Positions 1-10,293 of a stretch of DNA of 64,000 nucleotides are shown here, piece by piece; positions within the stretch are counted from its first letter, which is position 1; every line of letters begins with the position of its first letter. Position numbers and translations under genes: made by a program. The notes under the pieces are model-generated. The model ran no database searches and had not been told where the DNA came from. It worked only from the letters and a program-made list of their open reading frames with translations. Source of the DNA: Armigeres subalbatus (Eukaryota; Arthropoda; Insecta; Diptera; Culicidae); the NCBI RefSeq assembly GCF_024139115.2, contig NC_085139.1, positions 14,975,533 to 15,039,532 of the forward strand, given 5' to 3'.

Positions 1-1110
1 TCCTCCGGAAGTTCCTCCAGGAATTCCTCCGGAAGTTCCTCCAGGAATTCCTCCGGAAGTTCCTCCAGGAATTCCTCCGGAAGTTCCTCCAGGAATTCCT
101 CCGGAAGTTCCTCCAGGAATTCCTCCGGAAGTTCCTCCAGGAATTCCTCCGGAAGTTCCTCCAGGAATTCCTCCGAAGTTCCTCCAGGAATTCCTCCGGA
201 AGTTCCTCCAGGAATTCCTCCGGAAGTTCCTCCAGGAATTCCTCCGGAAGTTCCTCCAGGAATTCCTCCGGAAGTTCCTCCAGGAATTCCTCCGGAAGTT
301 CCTCCAGGAATTCCTCCGGAAGTTCCTCCAGGAATTCCTCCGGAAGTTCCTCCAGGAATTCCTCCGGAAGTTCCTCCAGGAATTCCTCCGGAAGTTCCTC
401 CAGGAATTCCTCCGGAAGTTCCTCCAGGAATTCCTCCGGAAGTTCCTCCAGGAATTCCTCCGGAAGTTCCTCCAGGAATTCCTCCGGAAGTTCCTCCAGG
501 AATTCCTCCGGAAGTTCCTCCAGGAATTCCTCCGGAAGTTCCTCCAGGAATTCCTCCGAAAGTTCCTCCAGGAATTCCTCCGGAAGTTTCTCCAAGAATT
601 CCTCCGGAAGTTTCTCCAGGAATTCCTCCGGAAGTTTCTCCAGGAATTCCTCCGGAAGTGCCTCCAGGAATTTCTCTGGAAGTCCTGGAGGATTTTCGAA
701 GGAATCCCTGAAGAATCTTCCAGGGAAATACTCGAAGGAGCTTTCTGAGGTATTCCTGCAGGAATTTCCTAAGGGCGTCCTGGAGGAACTTCTGTAGGAA
801 TTCCTGGAAGTTCTCTTGGAGGAATTCCTGGAGAACTTTCGGAAGCGTGTTTGAAAGATCTTATGGAGGAAACAAAGGAGGATCTCTCGGAGAGATCCCT
901 GGAGAATCTTCCGAAAAAATTCTTGACTTCCGGAAGAACTCCTGAAGGAACTTCCGGAAGAATTGTTGGTGGAACTTCCGGAGGATGTCTAAGAGGAACT
1001 TTTGGAGGAATTATTTGAGAAACTTCCGAAGGAATCCGTGCAGGATCTTCCGAAGGAATTCCTGGAGTAACTTCCGGCGGAATTCCTGGAGGAACTTCTT
1101 TGTGCTTATT
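1..1110. repeat. 24-bp minisatellite, locus 1, two opposed halves
   Basis: Tandem array of a 24-bp unit made of two 12-mers, TTCCTCCAGGAA and TTCCTCCGGAAG. Positions 1 to about 660 hold roughly 27 nearly identical copies, with one 1-bp deletion near 173. After about 685 the sequence reads as the reverse complement (CCTGGAGGAACTTCCG type) and decays until about 1110. The array runs off the left edge, so its true length is unknown. The high identity of the left half against the decayed right half suggests recent amplification or conversion on the left. It is stop-free in several frames, which gives meaningless open frames. Confidence 0.95.
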
Positions 1111-1523
1111 ATGAATACTCTAAGAACAACTCAAACTTGTAGTGCAGTGGTCTTCTCAAAGTCATCGGCGTGGTATGAAAATATTCTGCGGCGTACACAA
1201 TTTTCGTCACAGGATAAGGCAGCGATGCCGTGGCGCGTTAGTGCTCAAGTCGAAGCTTAAGTCTACTAAAAGTCAAAAATTTCGCATAAAATCTTTTTTG
1301 ACAAAATCAACAATCCAAATATTTGAAATTTAAAAAATGGTAAAAATTAAAAGCCCGTTATCCATAAGACATTATCAAACATCAGTGTTCTAGAACTATT
1401 CAAAAATGTTTATCAAAGAAAAAGATATATGGAAAATAAAATAGAATTCAAAATAGCTACAAAATGTTTTTTAATACAAAAGAGCTCAAACGAATACGAT
1501 TCCCGAGCTCAAATGAATCCGAA
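1111..1523. other. AT-rich unassigned stretch
   Basis: Unique-looking sequence after the minisatellite, turning AT-rich with AAATTT-type tracts after about 1260. Small open frames here show no recognisable domain. I see no gene. Confidence 0.5.
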
Positions 1524-1765
1524 ATCCCGATCCCCTTAATCCCGCCCCGAAAATGAGGCATCTGCTGGCCGGTTTTTACGTCGCTTGATCTATTACATCG
1601 CAAATATTACGTTGTAAATTTATTACATCGCACTATTCGGAGGGTAAAGTATCAAGTACGTCACTTTTTTGTCACTTAATATTGATGTAATAACACATCG
1701 GATCTACGACGGCGATGATGTGCATCTAATCTGATGTGATATTACTTTGTATTTTTTACTGTGTA
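1524..1765. repeat. Dispersed repeat, copy A (ATTACATCG-rich)
   Basis: About 240 bp, clearly related to 7549-7782. Both share a CCCGATCCCC start, iterated ATTACATCG/TTACGTCG motifs, a central AAGTACGTCACTTTTTTGTC block, GATGATGTGCA and a TTTTTTACTGTG end. It looks like a non-autonomous DNA element with subterminal repeats. I could not find convincing terminal inverted repeats or a target duplication, so the class is open. Confidence 0.75.
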
Positions 1766-1769
1766 TATG

Positions 1770-2515
1770 CAAGCTGGAATTTGAGAAAACTACAGAGTCT
1801 TGTTCCGGAAATTGGACCTCATCAGGCTGCCTTTTTGCCAGAGCGGTCGACAGTTGACCATCTACATGTTTTGCAGCGAGTTCTTCAGGAAAGATGGAAT
1901 GGTGGACAATCAACCCTCATAATGTCTTTGGATATAGAAAAGGCTTTCGATAGGGTTAGTTTGGATTCCTTGCCTGCCATACTAAAAGGTATGTCTATTG
2001 ATTATATAATCCGAAGATTTTTTTATTTTTTTGTTTATAAGGAAAGGGAGTTCCAGTGTCCTTCATTAACCGCGTACTGGAATGCCTGAGAGGTGAAGAG
2101 CAACAAGTTCTGTGGAAGAGTCAACTTTCGAGGCCATTTCATCGATCTAGGGGGATTAAGCAGGGCTGCCCATTGTCGCCGTTCATTTTTAATTTGATAA
2201 TACAAGCAGTACTGGAGTCAGTAGCTGATGAAGTTCCTAATCTCCGTTTAGATCAAACCGACCGTATTACACTTCCTATAATATTGGCATTCGCTGACGA
2301 TTTAATAATTATTGTTGACAATCAGGATGATTTGGAACTTATTCTATCAAAAATCAAAGAGTATCTATCATATGTTGGGCTTACCTTAAATGCTGACAAG
2401 TGTAAGTTGCTGGTTAGAGAGTCAAAAGGAGAACCTGTGACGGAGCTACATGTTGGAGGACAAATGTATAAGCGAAGACGACTAATAACAAGACCCACAG
2501 CTGTCAAATTCTTGC
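1770..2515 (+). pseudogene. Non-LTR retrotransposon reverse transcriptase relic
   Basis: Two overlapping frames together cover the central reverse transcriptase domain of a LINE. The first (to about 2030) carries the palm motif MSLDIEKAFDRVS. The second (from about 2060) carries the template-grip motif GIKQGCPLSPFIFN and the catalytic FADD box (FADDLIIIVDN), followed by a thumb-like segment ending near 2515. The family normally has about 800-1200 residues with an endonuclease and C-terminal region. Only about 240 residues survive, with a frameshift near 2030-2060 and a thymine-rich insertion there. FADD in place of the common YADD occurs in several LINE clades. I cannot assign the clade. It is non-functional as it stands. 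Confidence 0.85.
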
Positions 2516-3642
2516 ATATACAGTGTAAACATCATGTACACTTGCGCCCCCGAACGACTCCCAGTAACATTAACATGATTGTGTGCGTGATCAACTCAAT
2601 AAGCTACATCATATGTGTTCGTTTCCGTTTGATGCAAGAAGAAACGTCAAAACCATTTCACGAGCGGTTTCTCTCCGGAAAAATATCTTTTGCATGGATG
2701 GTATAGCAAACGCTATTCGCATGATCGGTGCAACGATAAATCGACAAAATTGAATGGCTGAAACCGACACAACATTTTGGATGCGAACACACCGTAAGGT
2801 ACACCGTCCGGTATCGTAAAGTAAATTCAGAAAGGAACCTAGAAAAAAATGGAGTGTCACTGAAAATGCATAGCCAACTGATTTTGTCCCTATTTGATTT
2901 GCGTTCAATTATTTTCCACAATTTACAAAAGAGGACAATGTCAATTACCTTCAAGTGCACGAGCTTCTTGTAATGTGGATAAATTATGAAAACCTGGGGG
3001 GTATGCTGAGAATAATTTGTCTTAGGTATTTGAATTTATTATCCACTGGCAGCAGATCTCGCAACAGCTAGGAATCCGAACGTGCAGATTATTTTCACTA
3101 ATAATAGTGCTAGTTGTCTTCGGATTGTGTTTGAATTTCAAGCAGGAAACGTTTCCCTATGAAAATGAATCCTATCCTGCTGGGAAGAGATCATCTGATT
3201 AGCCGTCAGCAAGCTCTCTAGTCCTCGCGCTGTCGAAACAAATTCTCACACACACACACACTTGATCGTAGTGTTTCCGTGACCCGATGAGGGCGCTTCG
3301 AATGTGTAGAATGAAAAAGAGAAGGAGCTGTGTGTCTTGTTATTAGCCGTCTTCGATAATACACTCTTTTCATTGCAGTCATCGCAGGATTTGGCTAACT
3401 TTTTTCTCACGAACGATTTGATTGCAGGACGCTGTAAAGAGATCATTCCGATAGGTAAGTATCCCATCGTTGATTATGAATCGGAAGTCATTTTTTTTTT
3501 TGGTTTTGTCAGACAGCAAGGCGAAGGAGAACTGGTGCTACCTCGACACAACGATTGCTCGAATAAAGTGGACAATCCCGCGGATACTCGAGAGGGTGAG
3601 CATTTCCAACCAGAATGTGCGACGCTGCCAAGTCAAAACCCA
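2516..3642. other. No recognisable gene; short CA microsatellite
   Basis: Unassigned sequence. A CA dinucleotide run of about eight units lies at 3246-3261. Open frames around 3337-3700 overlap in two frames with no identifiable domain. I see nothing else. Confidence 0.5.
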
Positions 3643-3855
3643 ATTTTCAAAACGACTTATCTGCTTTTGTAAACAAAGATTGAAACATCGATTTTACTAA
3701 TCTTATTGCCCTCCCACGCAAACCAACACTATCAATAGGCAGGTGAAGGCTTGAACTACCTGTTGGTGGTGTTGGTTTGCGTGGGAGTGCTCTCAGATTC
3801 GTCAAATCGACGTTCGAATTTTTGTTTACAAAAGCAGAAAAGTAGTTTTGAAGAT
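3643..3855. mobile_element. Long inverted repeat (foldback MITE)
   Basis: An imperfect inverted repeat with arms of about 87 bp. The inner 19 bp are perfect (3711-3729, CTCCCACGCAAACCAACAC, against 3769-3787). The outer arms share CTGCTTTTGTAAACAAA with mismatches. The loop is about 39 bp. There is no coding capacity. The form is that of a foldback MITE, and a transcript would fold into a long hairpin. The target duplication is not clear. Confidence 0.8.
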
Positions 3856-3984
3856 TTGTATTGAAGTAAAGTTTTTATGAATGATCCAATTCATCCCAAT
3901 TATTCCCATGAATGATATGGCTCTTTCAAACGAACAAGATTACCATCAGATATAAACGCAAATTTCTGTACAGGGCTGTTTCGC

Positions 3985-4425
3985 CACCATGAACACAGGG
4001 CTGTTAATTTAAAAAATTAAACTTTTAAAGAATATAAAAATTTAAAAAAATTTATATCCACAAATTTGGAAATTTACAAATTCAATTGAAACTTTTAAAA
4101 TTTAAAAATCAATATTCAAAAATAAAAAAAAAATAAAAATTAGAACACCAAAAATTTAAAATTTATAAATCTAAGAAAATAAACATTTAAAAATTTCAGG
4201 ATTCCTTAATTTGAAAATTAAAAAAACTTAAAATTTAAAAACTAGAAAAATTTAAAGAAATTTAAAAATTTAAAAGTATTTAAAAGTTTAAAAATTTAAA
4301 AATCTTAGAAATTAAAATTTTAGGATTTTAAAATTAGAAAATTAATAAATAATTCAAAAATTTAAAAAATTTAAGACTATAAAATATAAAAATTTAAAAA
4401 TTTTGAAATTTAAAATTGGGGAATG
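3985..4425. repeat. AT-rich AAATTTAAAA tract
   Basis: Degenerate low-complexity sequence dominated by AAATTT and TTTAAAAATTT. Similar tracts occur at 4860-4930 and 5536-5875, next to the 24-bp minisatellite. Confidence 0.8.
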
Positions 4426-4437
4426 GCTTAGGCAAGT

Positions 4438-4470
4438 TTTGTTTTTAAGTCTCGCTAATAAAGACAAAAA
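4438..4470 (+). mobile_element. Retroposon 3' tail fragment
   Basis: Contains AAGTCTCGCTAATAAAGAC followed by an A-rich run. The same tail occurs at about 16010-16045 and 24567-24600 (CTGAAAGTCTCC, TTAATAAAGGC). It is probably the 3' end of one retroposon family; only the tail is left here. Confidence 0.55.
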
Positions 4471-4472
4471 AA

Positions 4473-4845
4473 GTTTGTTCTATTATTGTCTGGGGGTTTT
4501 TGTCGACCAAATTTTATGAAATTTGGCCACAATATTCTTTGATAGGGAACTGTACCGTTTTTTGGCCATGTTCCTAATTTGTTAAATTTTGTGAATAGCT
4601 CCAAAAATGAAGCAATTCACGAGGGTTTCATTAGTGCCAACAAAAGATACATCTCTCACACTTCTACGCTGCTTTTAACTGACCGATTATTTTGGAAAAA
4701 TATGTATTTTTCAGGGTTGGATAAATTAGGCACTAAGGTGGCCAAAACCGGTGCACTTCCCCTATGCAAAGAATGTTTAGGCCAAATTTGAGCATAATCA
4801 GTCATAAAAAAACCCTGACAATAATCGAACAAAACCTACTGAAGC
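4473..4845. mobile_element. Foldback MITE with long inverted repeats
   Basis: The arms are about 110 bp each. The outer part pairs GTTCTATTATTGTC with GACAATAATCGAAC. The inner part pairs GGGAACTGTACCG with CGGTGCACTTCCCC, and TA dinucleotides abut the inner repeat at 4543-4544 and 4763-4764. That leaves two readings: one long-arm element, or an inner TA-flanked MITE (4545-4762) inside an older one. A half copy of the inner part lies at 8684-8797 in the other orientation. There is no transposase. Confidence 0.75.
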
Positions 4846-4929
4846 CGTAATTCCCCCTATTTATAAATTTTAAAATTTAGGAACTTAAAAATTAAAAAAA
4901 AATAGGAATTTAAAAATTTATGAATTAAG

Positions 4930-5535
4930 GTTTCTCTAGGAATTCCTTAGGTTGTTCCTCCGAGAATTACTTCGGATGTTCCTCCAGGAATTCCTTCGGA
5001 AATTCCTCCAGGAATTCCTTCGGAAGTTTATCCAGGAATACCTTCGGAAGTTTATCCAGGAATTCCTTCGGAAGTTTATCCAGGAATTCCTTCGGAAGTT
5101 TATCCAGGAATTCCTTCGGAAGTTCCTCCAGGAATTCCTTCGGAAGTTCCTCCAGGAATTCCTTCGGAAGTTCCTCCAGGAATTCCTTCGGAAGTTCCTC
5201 CAGGAATTCCTTCAGAAGTTTCTCCATGAATTCCTTCGGATGTTCCTCCAGGAATTCTTTCGGAAGTTCCTCCAGGGATTCCTTCGGAAATTCCTCCAGG
5301 AATTCCTTCAGATGTTCCTCAAGGAATTCATTTGGAAGTTCCTCCAGGGATTCTTTCGGAAGTTCCTCCAGGAATTCCTTCGGAAGTACCTCCAGAAATT
5401 CCTTCGGAAGTACCTCCAGGAATTCCTTCGGAAGTACCTCCAGGAATTCTTTCGGAAGTTCCTCCAAAAATTCCTTCGGAACTTCCCCCAGAAATTCCTT
5501 TGGAAACTCTTCTAGAAATTCTTTCAGAAATTTTA
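4930..5535. repeat. 24-bp minisatellite, locus 2, forward half
   Basis: About 25 degenerate copies of the two 12-mers TTCCTCCAGGAA and TTCCTTCGGAAG. Substitution variants (GTTTATCC, GTACCTCC) sit in short runs, which points to local amplification. The open frames reading LRKFLQEF and similar are products of the 24-bp period. Confidence 0.95.
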
Positions 5536-5878
5536 AACTTTTAATTTTTTCAAATTTTAAAGCTTTAAAATTTTTTAATTTTTTGGATTTATGAAATTAT
5601 AAAATGAAAAAATGAAAAATAAAAAAATTGGTTAATTAAAAATTCAAAAATTTCAATTTAAAAAAAATTAAGATCTAAAAATGTAAAAACAAATCAAAAT
5701 TTCAAAATTTTTGGAAAAGAAATTTTTAGAAACTTTCAAAATTTTAAAATTTCAATATTCTAATATTTCAAAATATCAAAATTTGAAAATTTAAAAATTA
5801 AAAAAAAATAAAAATTTCAAAATTTCAAAATTTTAAAATTTAAAAACTCTAAAATTTAAAATTCTAAAATTGAAAATT
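5536..5878. repeat. AT-rich spacer between opposed minisatellite halves
   Basis: A low-complexity AAATTTCAAAATTTT-type tract of about 340 bp. It separates the forward half (4930-5535) from the inverted half (5879-7262) and forms the loop of the inverted array. Confidence 0.85.
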
Positions 5879-7262
5879 TCAAGAATTCCGAAGGACTTTC
5901 TAAAGAAATTTCCAAAGGAATTTCTAGAGGAATTCCCGAAAGAATTTCTAAAGGAATTTCTGAAGGAATTCCTGGAGGAACAACCGAAAGAATCCCTGGA
6001 GAACATCCCAAAGAGTTTCGGGAGAAACTTCAGAAGGAATTCCTGGAGGAACATCCTAAAGAATCCCTGGAGGAACTTTCGAAGGAATTCCTGGAGAAAC
6101 TTTCGAATGAATTCCTGGAAGAACTTTCGAAGGAACTCCTGGAGGAACTTCCGATATAATTCCTGGAGAAACTTCCGAGGGAACTCCTGGAGGAACTTCC
6201 GTAAGAATTACTGGAGGAACTTCCGTAAGAATTCCTGGAGGAACTTCCGAAAGAATTCTTGGACGAACTTCCGATGGAATTCCTGGAGGAACTTCCGAAG
6301 TAATTCCTGGAGGAAATTCCAAAGAAATTCCTGAAGGAAATTCCGAAGAAATTCCTGGAAGAAATTCCGAAGGAATTCCTGGAGGAACTTCCGAAGGAAT
6401 TCCTGGAGGAACTTCCGAGGGAATTCCTGGAGAAACTTCCGAAGGAATTCCTGAAGAAACTTGCGAAGGAATTCCTGAAAGAACTTCCGAAGGAATTCCT
6501 GAAGAAACTTCCGAAGAAATTCCCGGAAGAGCTTCCAAAGAAATTCCTGGAGGATTTTTCAAAGTAACTTTAGAAGGAATTTCTGAAGAAACTTTCGAAA
6601 GAATTTCTGGAAGAATTTCCGAAGGAATTCTTGAGGAACATCCGAAAGTATTCCTGGAGGAACTTCCGAAGGAATACCTGGAGGAATTTCAGAAGGAATT
6701 CCTGAAGAAACTTCCGAAAGAATTCCTGGAGGAATTTCCAAAAGAATTCCTGGAGAAACTTCCGAAGGAATTCCTGGAGGAACTTCCGAAGGACTTTCTG
6801 GGGGAACTTCCGATGGACTTTCTGGAGGAACTTCCGACGGAATTTCTGAAACAACATCCGAAGGAATTCCTGGAGGAACATCCGAAGGAGTTCCTGGAGG
6901 AGCTTTCGAAGGAATTTCTGGAGGAACTTCCAAGGGAATTTCTGGAGGAACTTCCGATGAAATTCCTGGAGGAACTTCCGATGAAATTCTTGGAGGACCT
7001 TCCGAAGGAATTCCTGGAGGATCTTCCGAAAGAATTCCTGGAGGAACTTCCGGAGGAATTCCTGGAGGAACTTCCGAAGAAATTCCTGGAGAAACTTCCA
7101 AAGGAATTCCTGGAGGAACTTGCAAAGGAATTCCTGGAGGAACTTCCGAAGGAATTCCTGGAGGAACTTCCAAAGGAACTCCTGGAGGAACTTCCGAAGT
7201 AATTCCTGGAGGAACACTGAAAGAAATTCCGAAAGAATTTTAGGAGGAACTTCTTGTGGAGC
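5879..7262. repeat. 24-bp minisatellite, locus 2, inverted half
   Basis: About 57 degenerate copies in reverse orientation to 4930-5535, reading CCTGGAGGAA then CTTCCGAAGGAA. It is more diverged and more than twice as long as its partner. Open frames on both strands (PPGIPSEV and LEELPKEF periods) follow from stop-free monomers. Confidence 0.95.
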
Positions 7263-7548
7263 TTTTGGAGAAATTCTATAGAATTTTTAATGCATGAAAC
7301 ATACGAAAGCCGACCCACTTTGCTGCACTTGACTCGGAAAATCTATCACGCCGCCGCAAATGAAGCAGAGACAAAAATATTCTGGCAATTCCAATGAGTT
7401 TTTGAATAAAAATTTGAGAATTTATTCATCCATGCATCCAAAAATATCTTAAGCCATAAATTTGTATCAATGTTAAGCAATGTTGAAAAATAAGTCTCAT
7501 AATAAATTGTTTTAAATTGATACTAATGAGTTTTTTACTATGAAAGAA

Positions 7549-7782
7549 AATTCCCGATCCCCCAAAACCCACTGCACAAAATCCACTGGCTTTTACATCG
7601 ATCTTGCCATTACGTCGAATATATTACGTTGCTTATTCATTACATCGCCTCATTTTGAAAGCAAAATAGGAAGTACGTCACTTTTTTGTCGCTCATATAT
7701 GATGTAATATTACAAAGCATTTACGACGGGGATGATGTGCAGCAAATCGAGTGTAATATTACTTTTTATTTTTTACTGTGTT
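7549..7782. repeat. Dispersed repeat, copy B (ATTACATCG-rich)
   Basis: Homologous to 1524-1765 along its length. Both copies lie a few hundred bases to the right of a 24-bp minisatellite locus, so the pair may reflect duplication of a composite segment. The stretch before it (7263-7548) shows nothing I recognise. Confidence 0.75.
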
Positions 7783-7784
7783 GA

Positions 7785-8515
7785 AGAAGGCATTATCAAC
7801 CCCTTCCGCGTTATACCGGGCAGATGCATCCATTTAAAGAAGGCGTTACCCCTCCCTTCGCCTTATACCGGGCAGATGCATCCACTTAAAGAAAACATTA
7901 CCCCTCCTTTCGCCTTATACAGGGCAGACGCATCTATTCATAGAAGGCATCATCAACTCCTCTCGCCTTATACGGGGCAGACTAGAGATGGACGAGTTTG
8001 AGTCGGATTCGGGTTTGAGAAATTAGTACTAATAAGTATAATATAATAGTACTAGTATTAGTAATTAGTAAAAAATAATACGGGTTTAAGGAATAAAATA
8101 CTGAATATTATTTTATTCAGTTTTGTTAATTGTTAGGCTTGTTCATTTCTGGGCTTACATTTTTTTCGATTTAAAATGAACCAGAAAATATCTAGTTCGA
8201 TTTTTTCGGGCAAAACTTTAGTGCGGGCTTGAATGATTAAATTATGTCGGGTTCGGGTTAAGTACGAGTTTACGAATACAAACATTCTCAGGTACGGGTC
8301 GGTTTTGGGTTTGACAAAAAAAATTATTCCGGTTCGGGTCCAGGTTTGAAGGAAATTTACAAACCGGGTTCGGGTTTGCAAAATGTGTAACCCAACCATC
8401 TCTAGGGCAGACGTATCCGTTCAAAGTAGGCATAACCTTTCCCTTTGCTTTAAACCAGGCAGATGCGTTAATTCATAGAAGGGATTACCTCCTTTCTTTT
8501 CTTTATACTGCAACT
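7785..8515. repeat. 52-bp minisatellite, split by a hAT-like MITE
   Basis: About five degenerate units of 52 bp around CCTTATACCGGGCAGATGCA and a CCCCTCCTTTCG segment. The array is cut by the insertion at 7983-8404. The part after it continues at the sequence where the first part stopped. Confidence 0.85.
7983..8404. mobile_element. hAT-like MITE with 8-bp target duplication
   Basis: 422 bp, starting TAGAGATGG and ending CCATCTCTA, flanked by perfect 8-bp repeats GGGCAGAC (7975-7982 and 8405-8412). The 8-bp duplication and TAGAGATG termini fit the hAT superfamily. The interior is rich in CGGGTTCGGGTTTG-like motifs and has no transposase. It inserted into a minisatellite unit. Confidence 0.9.
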
Positions 8516-8683
8516 AATGGGGAGATCCCTGCCCAGCACTAATGAGACCCCCCTTATTCAGGCCAAGAAAATACAGGAAACATCCTTTTGAACACCCAAA
8601 CTGAATTCTTCAAATTATACATGAAACGAATGCTTTATTCCTCTAGACCAACAGCAGCTTTAGCGTTCAAGCATGAGGGATAT

Positions 8684-8797
8684 ATCTTTTGTTGAAACTA
8701 ATAAAACCCTTGCGAATTGCTTTATTTTTGGAGTTATTCGCAAAATTGGCCAAATTAGGAACATGGCCAAAACCGGTACAGTTCCCCTACCATGGTT
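8684..8797. mobile_element. Half copy of the 4545-4762 MITE
   Basis: Reverse-complement match to about 4545-4660. It shares the ATGGCCAAAACCGGTACAG terminus, an AGGAACATGGCC segment and a TATCTTTTGTTG inner part. Only one terminus is present. The preceding 170 bases are unassigned. Confidence 0.7.
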
Positions 8798-8879
8798 CAT
8801 ATTTTTAGAAATTCAAATCATCAAATTTTGCCTACTCTGATCTTCAGTTGACGTCAACACTAACTGTTTTGATGGTATA

Positions 8880-9480
8880 AAGGTTTTAGATCTTATTTCT
8901 AGGAAACTTAATAACTAGATGGGTCTGACCTTGTGGCTTCTACGACGAAAGCTTCTTCGATGAGCGGTAAACTTTGCTTGCGGGCATGCTGGGCTTCAAC
9001 GGCAACGGTTCTGGGGCCCACACGTCGATATTCACCGTTGGAAGCGCCAAGAACTGCGGCAAACACGTGGCAGCTACACCGAGGCGTACGCGTGAAAGTT
9101 ACACCGTCGCAGAGTTGCGAAGGCATGCGTTTGGGGCTTACTTGGCGTCAGTTCTGCCGATTCCCACGAGATGGCGTACAGGGGTATGCACGTGATGCTG
9201 TGTTACAAGCGGTAACAGCGACGGTAGCTACGGGTTCAACCACACGGTGGCGCTGAGGGGGCTCGGAGACGTATACTACAGGCGTTACCCGGCCGACCCA
9301 CAGGCTGAATAGTGGGTGGTAACTTTTGGTGGAAAAGCGTGGCTCCTGTCCGTTGTAGGTATCCGTAGATAGGGGAATGTGACCGCGTGTTGGACTCGTC
9401 GTGCGTCACGCCGAAAACTGAGCGCTCCGCATAAACACCCACGTCGAACAGTGGGGTTTTCTGTACCTAACAGCTAAAGC
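8880..9480. other. GC-rich island, no identifiable product
   Basis: Distinctly more GC-rich than its flanks. Overlapping open frames occur on both strands (107 aa at 8933-9256, 72 aa on the minus strand at 8908-9126), with no recognisable domain or splice structure. It could be a decayed retroelement untranslated region or a host non-coding segment. Confidence 0.3.
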
Positions 9481-9836
9481 TGCACTAGCTATTAAGGGTA
9501 CTTTGAGACTAGATTTAGTTTCTCACTTCAATAAATTGACCTAATTTAGAGTAATTCGTTTAAATTCAATCATCAGTTATTTGTATAAGCTGTACAAAAA
9601 CTCACTTCAACGACCTAGTGCAATTTGCACACTTAGCACTTTTTTAGGTTTAAGTTTTTTTTTTCAACTTTTATAGAACGACCACTTATTTCAACTTTTC
9701 CTATCAACGAGTGAACTTGAAATGGTCTGATATAATTTTATAAAAACTCTCGACCGTCAAAACCCGCACACAAAGCCTACATCTCTCGACCTTGTAATCA
9801 ACAATTGAATTCATATCCCTTCTCATTTGTCGCAAG

Positions 9837-10032
9837 AATAGAGGTAATAAACTATAGAGGGAGATTGTCGCTGTCGTCACTGGCGAAACATCTTTTGCTG
9901 GCGAGGATATGGCACTAAATGTCAACGAAGGAAAAATCAGAACGTTTTGACAGATAGGTACCCAACATGTTTGGGGACGATAACAAAGGGAGCCGCAGCG
10001 ACAATCGTCCTCTATAGTTTATTACCTCTATT
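9837..10032. mobile_element. MITE with 8-bp target duplication
   Basis: 196 bp. The termini AATAGAGGTAATAAACTATA and its reverse complement give inverted repeats of about 35-40 bp. It is flanked by perfect GTCGCAAG duplications (9829-9836 and 10033-10040). The 8-bp duplication suggests a hAT or P-like superfamily. There is no transposase. Confidence 0.9.
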
Positions 10033-10293
10033 GTCGCAAGGGGTTTCTCTTCGCTGCTGTGGCTATTGTCCGATTTTGAGATTTTGCGAAAAACAAAATA
10101 ACGAAATGGACAAAATTGGTGGTTGCAGATGCCCAGAAATCTAAATGAGATCTGCCGTGGTACTCGTTTAAAGCTTTAAATCAAAAGCTCAACGGTCTCT
10201 GCACCCACAGGTAGGTGGCGCATCGGCTGCGTGGAGGGCTATATTTTTAAACATTCGTCGCATGATATGTATAACGTTACATACACACAGGTA

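Noticed and set aside
4952..7318. Leu/Phe- or Pro-rich repeat proteins of 120-215 codons
   Set aside because: The 24-bp period is a multiple of three and the monomer has no stops, so 8-residue repeat frames appear in several phases and on both strands.
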